64,000 nt of DNA from Chlamydiales bacterium (GTDB taxonomy: Bacteria; Chlamydiota; Chlamydiia; Chlamydiales; Simkaniaceae). Within the stretch, counting starts at the first letter, position 1, and each line of letters begins with the position of its first letter. Where the stretch lies: positions 1-64,000 of the forward strand of contig JACKPO010000001.1 in NCBI GenBank assembly GCA_024233515.1, read 5' to 3'. The notes beneath the pieces are model-generated. The model ran no database searches. It was not told the origin of the DNA and saw only the letters and a program-made list of their open reading frames with translations. This document shows positions 26,360 through 33,794 of the stretch, piece after piece. Position numbers and translations under genes: made by a program.

Positions 26360-26878
26360 ATGGTCGAACCGAAAACAATTGATAACCTAGGACTCGACAC
26401 CTCGGTCCGTTGGGCAAAGGATCAACAGTACTTTGACTCCTCCTTAATTAAAGAGTCATCCCTCGTTTCAAGGCAAACCACGATCGACGTCACCTCCCCT
26501 GCCTTCTCCAGCAAATTCGATGCCCTGTTTCAAATCAACCAACGCTTCATCCCATGGGCTCTTTTAGGAGCACCTCAAGGATACAACCTTCAGAAGATGC
26601 GCCTTTTCACGTACCAAGCGATTCCTTCTTTAGGGAGTGAAGAGTTTCTTCATGTACAAATGCTGAAGATCAAAGACCGCGTGAAAGCTCAGAAAGAGTC
26701 CCGCGCAAAAAGAAGGGAAGCAGGACAAGGCTCAGAATACGCTTGGGAAGATGAGCGGGAAGAGGAAGAAGAGCTAAGGCAATCGAAAACACTCATCGCC
26801 CTTCTCGAATACCTCCAAATTCTCGATAAACTCATGACTGAGATTAATGCAAGACGCAGTCAATACCAGAAAGGGTAA
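26360..26878 (+). CDS. Hypothetical protein in the CT273 position
   Basis: 172 residues, soluble, with a charged helical C-terminal half (AKRREAGQGSEYAWEDEREE) followed by a helix (TLIALLEYLQILDKLMTEI). No family recognised. It precedes a TPR protein by 8 bp, the order CT273-CT274 before dnaA in C. trachomatis, here separated from dnaA by accessory genes. Start at the ATG 26360. Confidence 0.78.
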   Translation: MVEPKTIDNLGLDTSVRWAKDQQYFDSSLIKESSLVSRQTTIDVTSPAFSSKFDALFQINQRFIPWALLGAPQGYNLQKMRLFTYQAIPSLGSEEFLHVQMLKIKDRVKAQKESRAKRREAGQGSEYAWEDEREEEEELRQSKTLIALLEYLQILDKLMTEINARRSQYQKG

Positions 26879-26886
26879 ATGTAAAA

Positions 26887-27282
26887 ATGGGAAAAACCGA
26901 CTGGATTGAACTTTTAGGGTGGAGCGAAGAGCAAATCGAAGATATCCGATTCGCAGGCTACTCCTTTATTAAACAGGGACAGTATGAACACGCACTGAAA
27001 TTCTTCGAAGTCCTTTCGATCCTCCCCCAAGAAAATGTCTACGACCTCCAAACCCTTGGAGGAATCTATCTCCAACTTGGAAACAACCTCTCGGCACTTA
27101 ACTTTCTCGAAAAGGCCCTCACACTCGATCCAGTGCATGAACCAACCCTTCTTAATCGAACGAAAGCCCTCTTTCTCCTCGGTTACAAACGGCAAGCACT
27201 CTCCCAAGCAAGCAAGCTTGAGCGGAGCTCAGACCTCCACATCGCTGACCAAGCTCGCGCCCTCACTCTCGCCTACTCTTGA
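26887..27282 (+). CDS. Tetratricopeptide repeat protein, CT274-like
   Basis: 131 residues comprising about three TPR units: GYSFIKQGQYEHALKFFEVL, GGIYLQLGNNLSALNFLEKA and TKALFLLGYKRQALSQASKL. This size and content fit small SycD-like TPR adaptor or type III chaperone proteins. Cotranscribed with the preceding gene. CT274 of C. trachomatis has the same place and kind. The partner cannot be read from sequence. Confidence 0.82.
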   Translation: MGKTDWIELLGWSEEQIEDIRFAGYSFIKQGQYEHALKFFEVLSILPQENVYDLQTLGGIYLQLGNNLSALNFLEKALTLDPVHEPTLLNRTKALFLLGYKRQALSQASKLERSSDLHIADQARALTLAYS

Positions 27283-27322
27283 TATTATCATAAATAATTA
27301 AGTAACAGATATTTGAGAAAAC

Positions 27323-27369
27323 TTGACAGGATTACCATCTGCAAGTATACTTGCAAATAGTAATACTAT
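27323..27369 (+). promoter_or_regulatory. Consensus promoter with two palindromic operators
   Basis: Perfect TTGACA (27323-27328), 17-bp spacer, TATACT (27346-27351). A perfect 14-bp palindrome GCAAGTATACTTGC (27341-27354) covers the -10 box. A second perfect inverted repeat ATAGTA-A-TACTAT follows at 27357-27369, about the transcription start. A protein bound to either would block the promoter. It serves the ATPase gene beginning near 27389. Confidence 0.75.
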
Positions 27370-27388
27370 ATGCATAGTGTGGTGTCGT

Positions 27389-28528
27389 TTGATAAAGAGG
27401 ACTTATTGGATCAAAAAAATCCATGACGCTTGGGAAAAAAGATCTATTATTTGGCTATCCGGAGTAAGAAGGGTAGGCAAAACATTTCTCTGCAAAAGCT
27501 TACAAAATATTGAGTATTTTGATTGCGAACTCCCTCGAGTTCGCCAAGCATTAGTTGATCCTGAAGGATTTCTACGCCGGGTTCAAGGCAAGCAGATCAT
27601 CCTTGATGAAATTCATCGTCTTGAAAACCCTTCTGAGCTCTTGAAAATTGCTGCGGATCATTACCCCGGTATCAAAGTCATCGCAACAGGATCATCGACG
27701 TTAGAAGCCTCCAAGAAATTTCGCGATAGCTTAACTGGGCGAAAGGCAAATATACACTTAACTCCCCTATTACTTCACGAACTGAAAGATTTTGAAGGAA
27801 TGGATCTAGAACATCGTATGTTATTCGGAGGTCTTCCTCCTTTCTTTTTAGAGGACACACTTCCAGAGAGCGAGTACCAGGAATGGTTATCATCCTATTG
27901 GGCAAAAGATATTCAGGAGCTCTTTCGTCTTGAAAAGCGATTTTCTTTTATCAAATTTACAGAGCTAGTTTTGGCTCAGAGTGGGGCAATGTTCGAAGCC
28001 AGTCGATTTGCAGCTCCTTGTGAAGTCAGCAGAACAACCATAACAAATTACCTATCTGTATTAGAATCCACCTATGTCGCACATATTATTCGCCCATTCA
28101 GTTCATATGCACCCACAGAAATCGTTTCTGCACCAAAGGTCTACGGGTTTGACACAGGCTTTGTTTGTCACTGCAGGGGATGGATCAATCTGAAAAGAGA
28201 GGACCTCGGGCCACTTTGGGAGCACATTGTCCTTAATGAGTTGGTTGGAAAAAAAGGGACTGTGACCATCAATTACTGGCGAGATAAGCAAGACCATGAA
28301 ATTGATTTTATCATCAGTCATAGAAAAACAGAACCCATTGCAATCGAATGTAAGTGGTCCTCAACTCATTTCGAACCCAGAAACCTTAAGGCTTTTCGTC
28401 GACATTACCCGAATGGAAAAAATTATGTCGTCACAAACGATACTGACATATCCTATGAAAAAAAATTTGGAGAGATCACCGTGATCTTTACCTCGCTTGA
28501 ATCCCTAACAGAAGAACTGTTTAGCTAA
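27389..28528 (+). CDS. AAA ATPase with DUF4143 domain
   Basis: About 380 residues if read from the TTG at 27389 (MIKRTYWIKKIHDAWEKRSI, the usual opening of the family). A TTG at 27323 is in frame but forms the -35 box, so it cannot be the start. Walker A SGVRRVGKTFLC, Walker B GKQIILDEIHRLEN, sensor VIATGSST. The C-terminal half has the DUF4143 layout, a nuclease-like fold: FDTGFVCHCRGW, LGPLWEHIVLNEL, INYWRDKQDHEIDFII, IAIECKWS. Such stand-alone ATPases are widespread accessory genes of unknown role. It has its own regulated promoter between the CT274-like gene and a converging glycosyltransferase. Confidence 0.85.
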   Translation: MIKRTYWIKKIHDAWEKRSIIWLSGVRRVGKTFLCKSLQNIEYFDCELPRVRQALVDPEGFLRRVQGKQIILDEIHRLENPSELLKIAADHYPGIKVIATGSSTLEASKKFRDSLTGRKANIHLTPLLLHELKDFEGMDLEHRMLFGGLPPFFLEDTLPESEYQEWLSSYWAKDIQELFRLEKRFSFIKFTELVLAQSGAMFEASRFAAPCEVSRTTITNYLSVLESTYVAHIIRPFSSYAPTEIVSAPKVYGFDTGFVCHCRGWINLKREDLGPLWEHIVLNELVGKKGTVTINYWRDKQDHEIDFIISHRKTEPIAIECKWSSTHFEPRNLKAFRRHYPNGKNYVVTNDTDISYEKKFGEITVIFTSLESLTEELFS

Positions 28529-30216
28529 TCACGAAGCTGGGAGGGGCGACGCCGCTCTCGTTTAATTAAAGGAAGCTCTCCTTTGCCTACCTCCTCCATC
28601 TCACAGGTAAGAGAAGGGAGATCGATTTTAAATCCTTCAATAAACTTATGTCCCCACTCCTTAATTTGTGCTGAGGAGGTTTCTTGGGGGATATTGAGAG
28701 GCAAGGTCTTTTTCTCTTCGAAGAAGAGGGCAACATTTTGTGGCTGAAGCTTCCGTTGCCAAAGTTTTTTAAACGCGGGCAGGTCATCGATTCCGTCGAG
28801 TTGATCAAACAAGCTTTTCCGGCAAAGCGAAAGAGTAAAGGATTGTTCGGTCCCTTTTTGTCCTAATTGATAAGCATAAATCCCATCTGATAAAGGAATA
28901 GCCTCCGTTTGGGCCATCTCATCATTCGGTTCAAAAGTGACAAGGAAGTGGTCAGCATGCACCTTTTCCATCTCCTGGATTGCTTCATGGAGGCGAACTT
29001 TCTCCTCAAAAACCAAACGGTCAGTTCCAAAGAGGACAAAGGGGGAAGCATGACGCTTATTATCGAGAACCTTTGTCAGAAGAGAATGAAAGTCATTACC
29101 AGGGTAATCACAGACATTGAGAAACCGCACAGTATGGAACTCACTCTGCAAATTCAAATAAGCTCTCTGGAACTCATGATCGCTCCCTTTATAAAGGACG
29201 TAGACATCATTGATATCGCGAACGTTTGAGAAGAGAGACTCGAGCGTTGCATAAAGATGGAGGGGGCTATCTTCTGAGAAAAGGACCACATCACTTTTAT
29301 AGCGGTGAAGTGAGGAACCATTGAGTCCAAGAGAAAGTTGCGAGAGCGTTGGGTAAGAGGTCAAGGAACGAAGGTGTGATTCGACCGCTGCAACTTTTTG
29401 GAGATGGAGCTTATGGTCAACTTTCTTGTGTTCATCATTTTTGACATAGCTTACCTCATCGACAAAGAAAAGGTGGTCAGGTCCCATTTCGATTAAAGGG
29501 AGCTGAATCGCAAGCTCATGACAATCATCGATAAATGCCCCGTCATAAAGGAAGTCTTCGAGTTTAATTGCTTGAAAAAATGCTGCATAAAAAGTCGTCA
29601 GAGGTGTCAGCACCTGTTTCTCTTTTTGGCGCATTTTTTTACTCAAGAGGAGATCATCAGACAGCGCTTTTCCCTCGATCACCTGGTATTCGGGGTGATG
29701 AATGGCACGTGACGTCGTCATCCAAACATTGGGGTTTGCATAAATGGTATTCAAATGGTCAAACACATTCTCATGGGAAAGCCAATCCTTTCCTTCCAAA
29801 AGGGCAATGATCTCATGCCCTGCGCATTTCTGAATCAAAGGATAAAGAACCTCTAAGGCTGGCTTCCTTTGTGGATAACGGATCAGCTCCATCTTTCCCC
29901 CTGCAAGCTCAGAGACCTTTTCATAGGTTCCATCCGTTGAGCCATTATCGACATAAACAACACGCACATTTCGATAACTCTGCGTTAAGAGAGAAGAAAG
30001 GGTCCGCTCAACAGAAGGAAGATCATTCCCTCCCAGAACAATCGCAACAAACGCTTGATCTTCTAAAACGGGATGAAGCTCACCGAGTTTTTTCTGAAGG
30101 TGTTTTTCCTCCGTTTCGCGCGGAAGTTTTGCGACCATCCCAAAGTGATTTTTCAAACCGAAGTAAGTTGACCCAAGAATCGCGAATAAGAATAATAGAA
30201 CAACAGACTTTTTCAT
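28525..30216 (-). CDS. Membrane-anchored family 2 glycosyltransferase
   Basis: 563 residues from the ATG at 30216, which has GGAG six bases upstream; an ATG at 30228 contains that site and is less likely. One N-terminal membrane helix (KKSVVLLFLFAILGSTYFGL). Residues about 55-250 form a GT-A domain: AIVLGGNDLPSVERTLSSLL, VVYVDNGSTDGTYEKV, but the usual metal DxD is replaced by LLEGKDWL. Residues about 300-480 look like a second GT-A-type fold (VVLFSEDSPLHLYATLESLF, FVLFGTDRLVFEE). Probably modifies a surface or envelope glycan. Ends 4 bp inside the converging ATPase gene. Confidence 0.72.
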   Translation of the reverse strand: MKKSVVLLFLFAILGSTYFGLKNHFGMVAKLPRETEEKHLQKKLGELHPVLEDQAFVAIVLGGNDLPSVERTLSSLLTQSYRNVRVVYVDNGSTDGTYEKVSELAGGKMELIRYPQRKPALEVLYPLIQKCAGHEIIALLEGKDWLSHENVFDHLNTIYANPNVWMTTSRAIHHPEYQVIEGKALSDDLLLSKKMRQKEKQVLTPLTTFYAAFFQAIKLEDFLYDGAFIDDCHELAIQLPLIEMGPDHLFFVDEVSYVKNDEHKKVDHKLHLQKVAAVESHLRSLTSYPTLSQLSLGLNGSSLHRYKSDVVLFSEDSPLHLYATLESLFSNVRDINDVYVLYKGSDHEFQRAYLNLQSEFHTVRFLNVCDYPGNDFHSLLTKVLDNKRHASPFVLFGTDRLVFEEKVRLHEAIQEMEKVHADHFLVTFEPNDEMAQTEAIPLSDGIYAYQLGQKGTEQSFTLSLCRKSLFDQLDGIDDLPAFKKLWQRKLQPQNVALFFEEKKTLPLNIPQETSSAQIKEWGHKFIEGFKIDLPSLTCEMEEVGKGELPLIKRERRRPSQLRD

Positions 30217-30334
30217 ACCTTTCTCCATCTAAAGAATAAAGGTATAGCTTGTAGAGTAATTTTTTTCAATCACTCGTATTAATCAGAATTTTGTTATCTT
30301 TATCACGTTTTGCAAACGTATATCGTATCGATTG

Positions 30335-31540
30335 ATGAAAGAATATCTCCAAAATTCTACAGCCAAGGCATTTATTTTTTCCAACTTGATTTCATGCCCA
30401 TTCTTCGGGATTTTCGCCCTGTTGCCCATGATTTTATGCAGGGAACTAGAAGCCAGCCCTCTTCAAATCAGCACGATGACAGCACTTAAACCTTTAACCG
30501 CCTTATTTGCTGTATATTGGTCAGGATTCGGTCAACGCCATCGCCTTTCTCTCATTTGGGCCTATTCTTTAAAGTTTTTGCCTTTCGTTTTCGCTCCCTT
30601 CTTTTCTAACCCTTGGTTTTTTGTGATGGCTTTTGGGATGCATATGCTCCTTTTAAGAGGTGTTATCCCTTCATGGATGGAGCTACTGAGGATCGGACTT
30701 TCGAAAGAAGACCGAGGAAAGGTCTGTGCATTAGGCTCCACCCTCAACTATCTATGCACGGCATTGATTCCATTCCTCTTCGGCTGGATATTAGATGGAG
30801 TGGAGGGATCCTGGCGGTGGATTTTTCTCGCAACAAGCTTGCTAGGCATGGGCTCGATTGTCATCATCTTTAAGCTGTTCGGGGTAGGTAAAGAAAGCCA
30901 AAGAGTCACAAGTAACTTAAGAAAAAGCTTATCGAAACCCTGGTATGATGCAAAATCACTCCTTTTGAACCGCCCCGATTTTTTTCATTTCCAGATTGGC
31001 TTTTTCCTTGGTGGCGCCGGCTTGATGGCGATCCATGCTGTCATTCCGAAATACTTTACGGAGCACTTAGAGCTCTCTTACACAGGGATGTTTTTGGCTG
31101 TTTGCTTCTGCAAAGGAATAGGCTTTACTCTTGCCTCTCCTTTGTGGGTTAGATTATTTAATCGGTCCGAAATTTTCTCTTTTTGTGCTCGAGTTCCTTT
31201 GCTAGCTGTTGTCTTTCCTGTTTTGCTTGTTCTTGCAAAGATTCACTTGCTTTTTGCCTTTCTTGCTTACTTCTTATATGGAGTGATGCAGGCCGGAAGC
31301 GAACTAGGATGGAAGATGTCAGGCCCAGTCTTTGCTGGTAAGGAAGATAGCTCTCCTTACTCTTTAATCAATGTCCTGGCTGTAGGTATCAGAGGAGGAA
31401 TTTTCCCTTACCTAGGCGCCTTTCTTTTCATTTTCGGTGGCCCGTACTTAACGTTTGTTGTGGGAGGAGTCTCTTGTTTCATGGGCAGCTTTTACTTATG
31501 GAGATATAGAGGGTGCATCCCAAAGATAGTCAATCCTTAA
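30335..31540 (+). CDS. MFS-type membrane transporter
   Basis: 401 residues from the ATG at 30335, with about 12 hydrophobic segments split in two halves by a charged loop (GVGKESQRVTSNLRKSLSKP, about residues 180-200). General fold of the major facilitator superfamily; no sugar, drug or phosphate signature visible, so the substrate is unknown. The last dozen codons lie in one arm of a long hairpin (31508-31568). The rest of the region downstream is repeat-filled. Confidence 0.75.
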   Translation: MKEYLQNSTAKAFIFSNLISCPFFGIFALLPMILCRELEASPLQISTMTALKPLTALFAVYWSGFGQRHRLSLIWAYSLKFLPFVFAPFFSNPWFFVMAFGMHMLLLRGVIPSWMELLRIGLSKEDRGKVCALGSTLNYLCTALIPFLFGWILDGVEGSWRWIFLATSLLGMGSIVIIFKLFGVGKESQRVTSNLRKSLSKPWYDAKSLLLNRPDFFHFQIGFFLGGAGLMAIHAVIPKYFTEHLELSYTGMFLAVCFCKGIGFTLASPLWVRLFNRSEIFSFCARVPLLAVVFPVLLVLAKIHLLFAFLAYFLYGVMQAGSELGWKMSGPVFAGKEDSSPYSLINVLAVGIRGGIFPYLGAFLFIFGGPYLTFVVGGVSCFMGSFYLWRYRGCIPKIVNP

Positions 31541-31568
31541 GGCTTTACTATCTTTGGGGGCACCCTCT
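31508..31568. repeat. Long hairpin over the end of the MFS gene
   Basis: An inverted repeat of about 22 bp per arm: left 31508-31530, right 31547-31568 with one or two mismatches, and the MFS stop codon in the loop. It starts with AGAGGGTGC and ends with GCACCCTCT. There is no T-run on either side, so it is a weak candidate for a terminator. Its ends resemble those of the hairpin element at 31969-32133. Confidence 0.7.
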
Positions 31569-31607
31569 AAGAAGATCTTCATTCCTTTCTTTATTCATGA
31601 AACATTG

Positions 31608-31771
31608 TATACTTAACATGATTCAAAATTTGGGAATTTGACAAGGCGGCTGCGTAAATTTTTTGCCTGGAGCGAGCGACCATTGTGCGAGCACAAGGCG
31701 CGAGTGAAGGCTAGAAATTTACTGCAAAGCCAACGCAGTCAAAAACCAACTTTTGAATCATGTTAAGTATA
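31608..31771. mobile_element. 164-bp hairpin MITE, copy A
   Basis: Perfect 21-bp terminal inverted repeats (31608-31628 and 31751-31771) bounded by TA. The two halves are imperfectly complementary all the way to a centre TTGTGC-GA-GCACAA, so one strand folds into a single hairpin about 80 bp long. A second copy in opposite orientation lies at 59231-59394 with about a dozen differences. No open frame. Flanking TA suggests mobilisation by a Tc1/mariner or IS630-type transposase acting in trans; no such gene is in the window. Confidence 0.85.
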
Positions 31772-31968
31772 GACCAATCACTTCTATGTTAGATTAATGC
31801 ACGGGAAGATTTTGTTATTTTACGAAGCTCTTTTTTGGCGCTCAAAGCGTTAGAAAAAAAAGAAAGGGAGGGGCACATTTTTTGTTGCCGAAAGAATGGG
31901 GATGGTGATAGTGTTACGCCGAAAAAAAAACAGCCCTTTTCCCTGTGGAAAAAATTGTCGATAACTTA
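31772..31968. other. Non-coding stretch with DnaA-box-like sites
   Basis: About 200 bp without an open frame. It holds a small hairpin with GGCGCT/AGCG arms between T- and A-runs near 31830-31866, and two minus-strand sequences resembling DnaA boxes: TTTTCCACA (31952-31944) and TTATCGACA (31964-31956, one change from TTATCCACA). Nothing else is recognisable. Confidence 0.4.
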
Positions 31969-32133
31969 AGAGGGTGTTTAAAAATTGCTTTCGGCGAAAA
32001 AAGGAGAGATTTTTTCCTTAGGGCTTGCTTGGAGACCGGAGCAAACTTGAGCAAGTTTGTGGAGGGTCGAAAGCAAGTTCTAAGGGAAAAAGATCCCTAT
32101 TAAGTGGCCGAAATGATTTTATAAACACCCTCT
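31969..32133. repeat. 165-bp hairpin element with AGAGGGTGTTTA ends
   Basis: Terminal inverted repeats AGAGGGTGTTTA (31969-31980) and TAAACACCCTCT (32122-32133). Inside, TTTCGGC faces GGCCGAAA, and CCTTAGGGCTTGCTT faces AAGCAAGTTCTAAGG, so most of the element can fold on itself; the centre holds AACTTGAGCAAGTT. No open frame. Size and build are like the MITE at 31608 but the sequence is unrelated. A single copy is seen in this window. Confidence 0.72.
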
Positions 32134-32135
32134 AA

Positions 32136-32294
32136 GATAGTGTCGTCAAATGATTCGCTCTGAAAGAGGTTTTTCGATGAGAAAAGTTCAAGGCGGCTGA
32201 TACAAAGAGCCCCAAGTGGGCTCTTGAAGGAAGCCAACGTAGAAATTTTCCATAGAAAAACCTAAGGGAGAGTGAAGCATTTGACAACGCTATC
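32136..32294. repeat. 159-bp hairpin element with GATAG/CTATC ends
   Basis: Outer arms of 26 bp (32136-32161 and 32269-32294) match at about 22 positions, sharing GTCAAATG and GATAG. Next, GAGGTTTTTC faces GAAAAACCT. The tip is a perfect AAGAGCCC-CAAGT-GGGCTCTT hairpin. It is flanked by TAA on both sides, possibly a target duplication. It starts two bases after the preceding element ends. No open frame. Confidence 0.7.
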
Positions 32295-32311
32295 TAAACT
32301 CATCCTAACTG

Positions 32312-32396
32312 TTTTTTCCAGACTTGGGTGGCCAAATGTTGCACCAACATTAGATGATGGGTGCGGGAGTGTTGGCCAGCGAAGTCTGAAAAAAAA
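32312..32396. repeat. 85-bp hairpin upstream of dnaA
   Basis: A T-run plus CAGACTT and TGGCCAA on the left arm (32312-32335) face TTGGCCA and AAGTCTG plus an A-run on the right (32373-32396). The inner part holds GCACC/GGTGC and ATGTT/AACAT pairings. The T-run leads and the A-run trails, the reverse of a terminator. It ends 53 bp before the dnaA ATG and may lie in its leader. Confidence 0.62.
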
Positions 32397-32449
32397 TCGA
32401 ATATCCCTTCGAATGCCCTGAGTGGCAAGGAAGGGTCAAAAGGAGTTGC

Positions 32450-33784
32450 ATGTCTCTTGAAACAAAAGAAGATACTTGGTCTGACTTTTTGTCATTCATG
32501 GAAAACCGATGCTCACGCGCAGAGTTTGAAAACTGGATTGCGCCGATTAAGTGTGTCGAGGGATCTGATGAATTGAAACTCGAAGTCCCCAATGTTTTTG
32601 TTCAGGAGTACCTCCTAGAAAATTATAAAGAGGCCCTCTCTAGCTTTTTTCCAACCGATAAAAAGGGAGAGCCGCTGATCTCCTTTTTGATCCGTGAGGG
32701 GGAAAAGAAAAAAGCCATTACAAAACCAGCTCCTACACCAAGAAAGAAATCAGAGCTTGAGCACCCCCTCTCCTTCAACATCTCTTACACCTTTGACAAC
32801 TTTATTGAGGGACCCTCGAACCAATTTATTAAATCGGCGGCATTGGGTGTTGCAGCGCGCCCTGGAAAATCTTACAATCCCCTCTTTATCCATGGGGGTG
32901 TGGGTCTCGGAAAAACACATCTTCTCCATGGCATTGGTCACTACATTCAAAGCCACCATAAAAAGCTGAACATCCAGTGTATCACCACCGAAGCGTTCAT
33001 TAATGATCTTGTCTCTCATTTGAGAAATAAATCGGTCGACAAGATGAAACGGTACTACCGCAGTTTAGATATTCTCCTCGTCGATGATATCCAGTTCCTC
33101 CAAAACCGTCTCAACTTCGAAGAAGAGTTTTGTAATATGTTTGAGGCGCTGATCAACCAAAATAAACAGATTGTTATCACGAGCGATAAACCTCCTGGAC
33201 AACTGAAACTTTCTGAGCGAATGATTGCACGGATGGAATGGGGACTCGTTGCCCATATGGGAACGCCCGATTTGGAAACACGGGTCGCTATCCTCCAATA
33301 TAAAGCCGAAGCAATCGGCCTCCACCTCTCGAATCAACTCGCCTTTTACATTGCAGAGCATATCTATAATAACGTCCGTCAACTTGAAGGGGCGATCAAT
33401 CGCCTGAGCGCTTATTGCAGACTGATGCATCTTGAGCCTTCGCAAGAAGTTGTCGATTCAACGCTCAGTGAAATGTTTCAAGCACCGGTCCGCTCGAAAA
33501 TTTCTGTCGACCGGATCATTCACAGCGTTGCTTCCATGTTCAATGTGAGAGAGAGTGACCTACGTGGAACCTCGCGCTTGAAAGAGGTTGCTTACCCAAG
33601 ACAAATTGCGATGTACCTTGCCAAAGAACTTCTAGGGGAATCCCTCATGAAAATCGCCTCATCTTTTGGTGGAAAAACACACTCGACCCTCCTCCATGCT
33701 TGGAAGAAAATCAGCAAGCAACTAGAAACCGATGACGTCCTTCGTCGTCAACTTCAAATGACCCGTCAAAATATCGAAGCTTAG
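32450..33784 (+). CDS. dnaA: Chromosomal replication initiator DnaA
   Basis: 444 residues. N-terminal DnaB-contact domain (about 1-75), a short linker, the AAA+ domain with Walker A GGVGLGKTH and Walker B DILLVDDIQFL, arginine-finger and lid region, and the C-terminal box-binding domain with the KTHSTLLHAWKKI helix. The ATG follows AGGAG at six bases. By position it matches the CT275 paralogue; Chlamydia has two dnaA genes, so a second may exist outside the window. Preceded by 900 bp of hairpin repeats. Confidence 0.96.
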   Translation: MSLETKEDTWSDFLSFMENRCSRAEFENWIAPIKCVEGSDELKLEVPNVFVQEYLLENYKEALSSFFPTDKKGEPLISFLIREGEKKKAITKPAPTPRKKSELEHPLSFNISYTFDNFIEGPSNQFIKSAALGVAARPGKSYNPLFIHGGVGLGKTHLLHGIGHYIQSHHKKLNIQCITTEAFINDLVSHLRNKSVDKMKRYYRSLDILLVDDIQFLQNRLNFEEEFCNMFEALINQNKQIVITSDKPPGQLKLSERMIARMEWGLVAHMGTPDLETRVAILQYKAEAIGLHLSNQLAFYIAEHIYNNVRQLEGAINRLSAYCRLMHLEPSQEVVDSTLSEMFQAPVRSKISVDRIIHSVASMFNVRESDLRGTSRLKEVAYPRQIAMYLAKELLGESLMKIASSFGGKTHSTLLHAWKKISKQLETDDVLRRQLQMTRQNIEA

Positions 33785-33794
33785 AGGATGCAGG

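Noticed and set aside
27323..27388. TTG at 27323 as start of the ATPase gene
   Set aside because: Those bases form the -35 box of a consensus promoter, so they are upstream of the transcript; the family opening fits the TTG at 27389.
31508..31568. Terminator of the MFS gene
   Set aside because: A strong stem, but no T-run follows on either side; kept only as a repeat.
32312..32396. Rho-independent terminator before dnaA
   Set aside because: The T-run precedes and the A-run follows the stem on the plus strand, and the minus-strand reading has the same order, so neither direction gives a stem followed by U.
31772..32449. Chromosomal replication origin at dnaA
   Set aside because: Only two box-like sites, no clear unwinding element, and dnaA position alone does not mark the origin in chlamydiae, which carry two dnaA genes.
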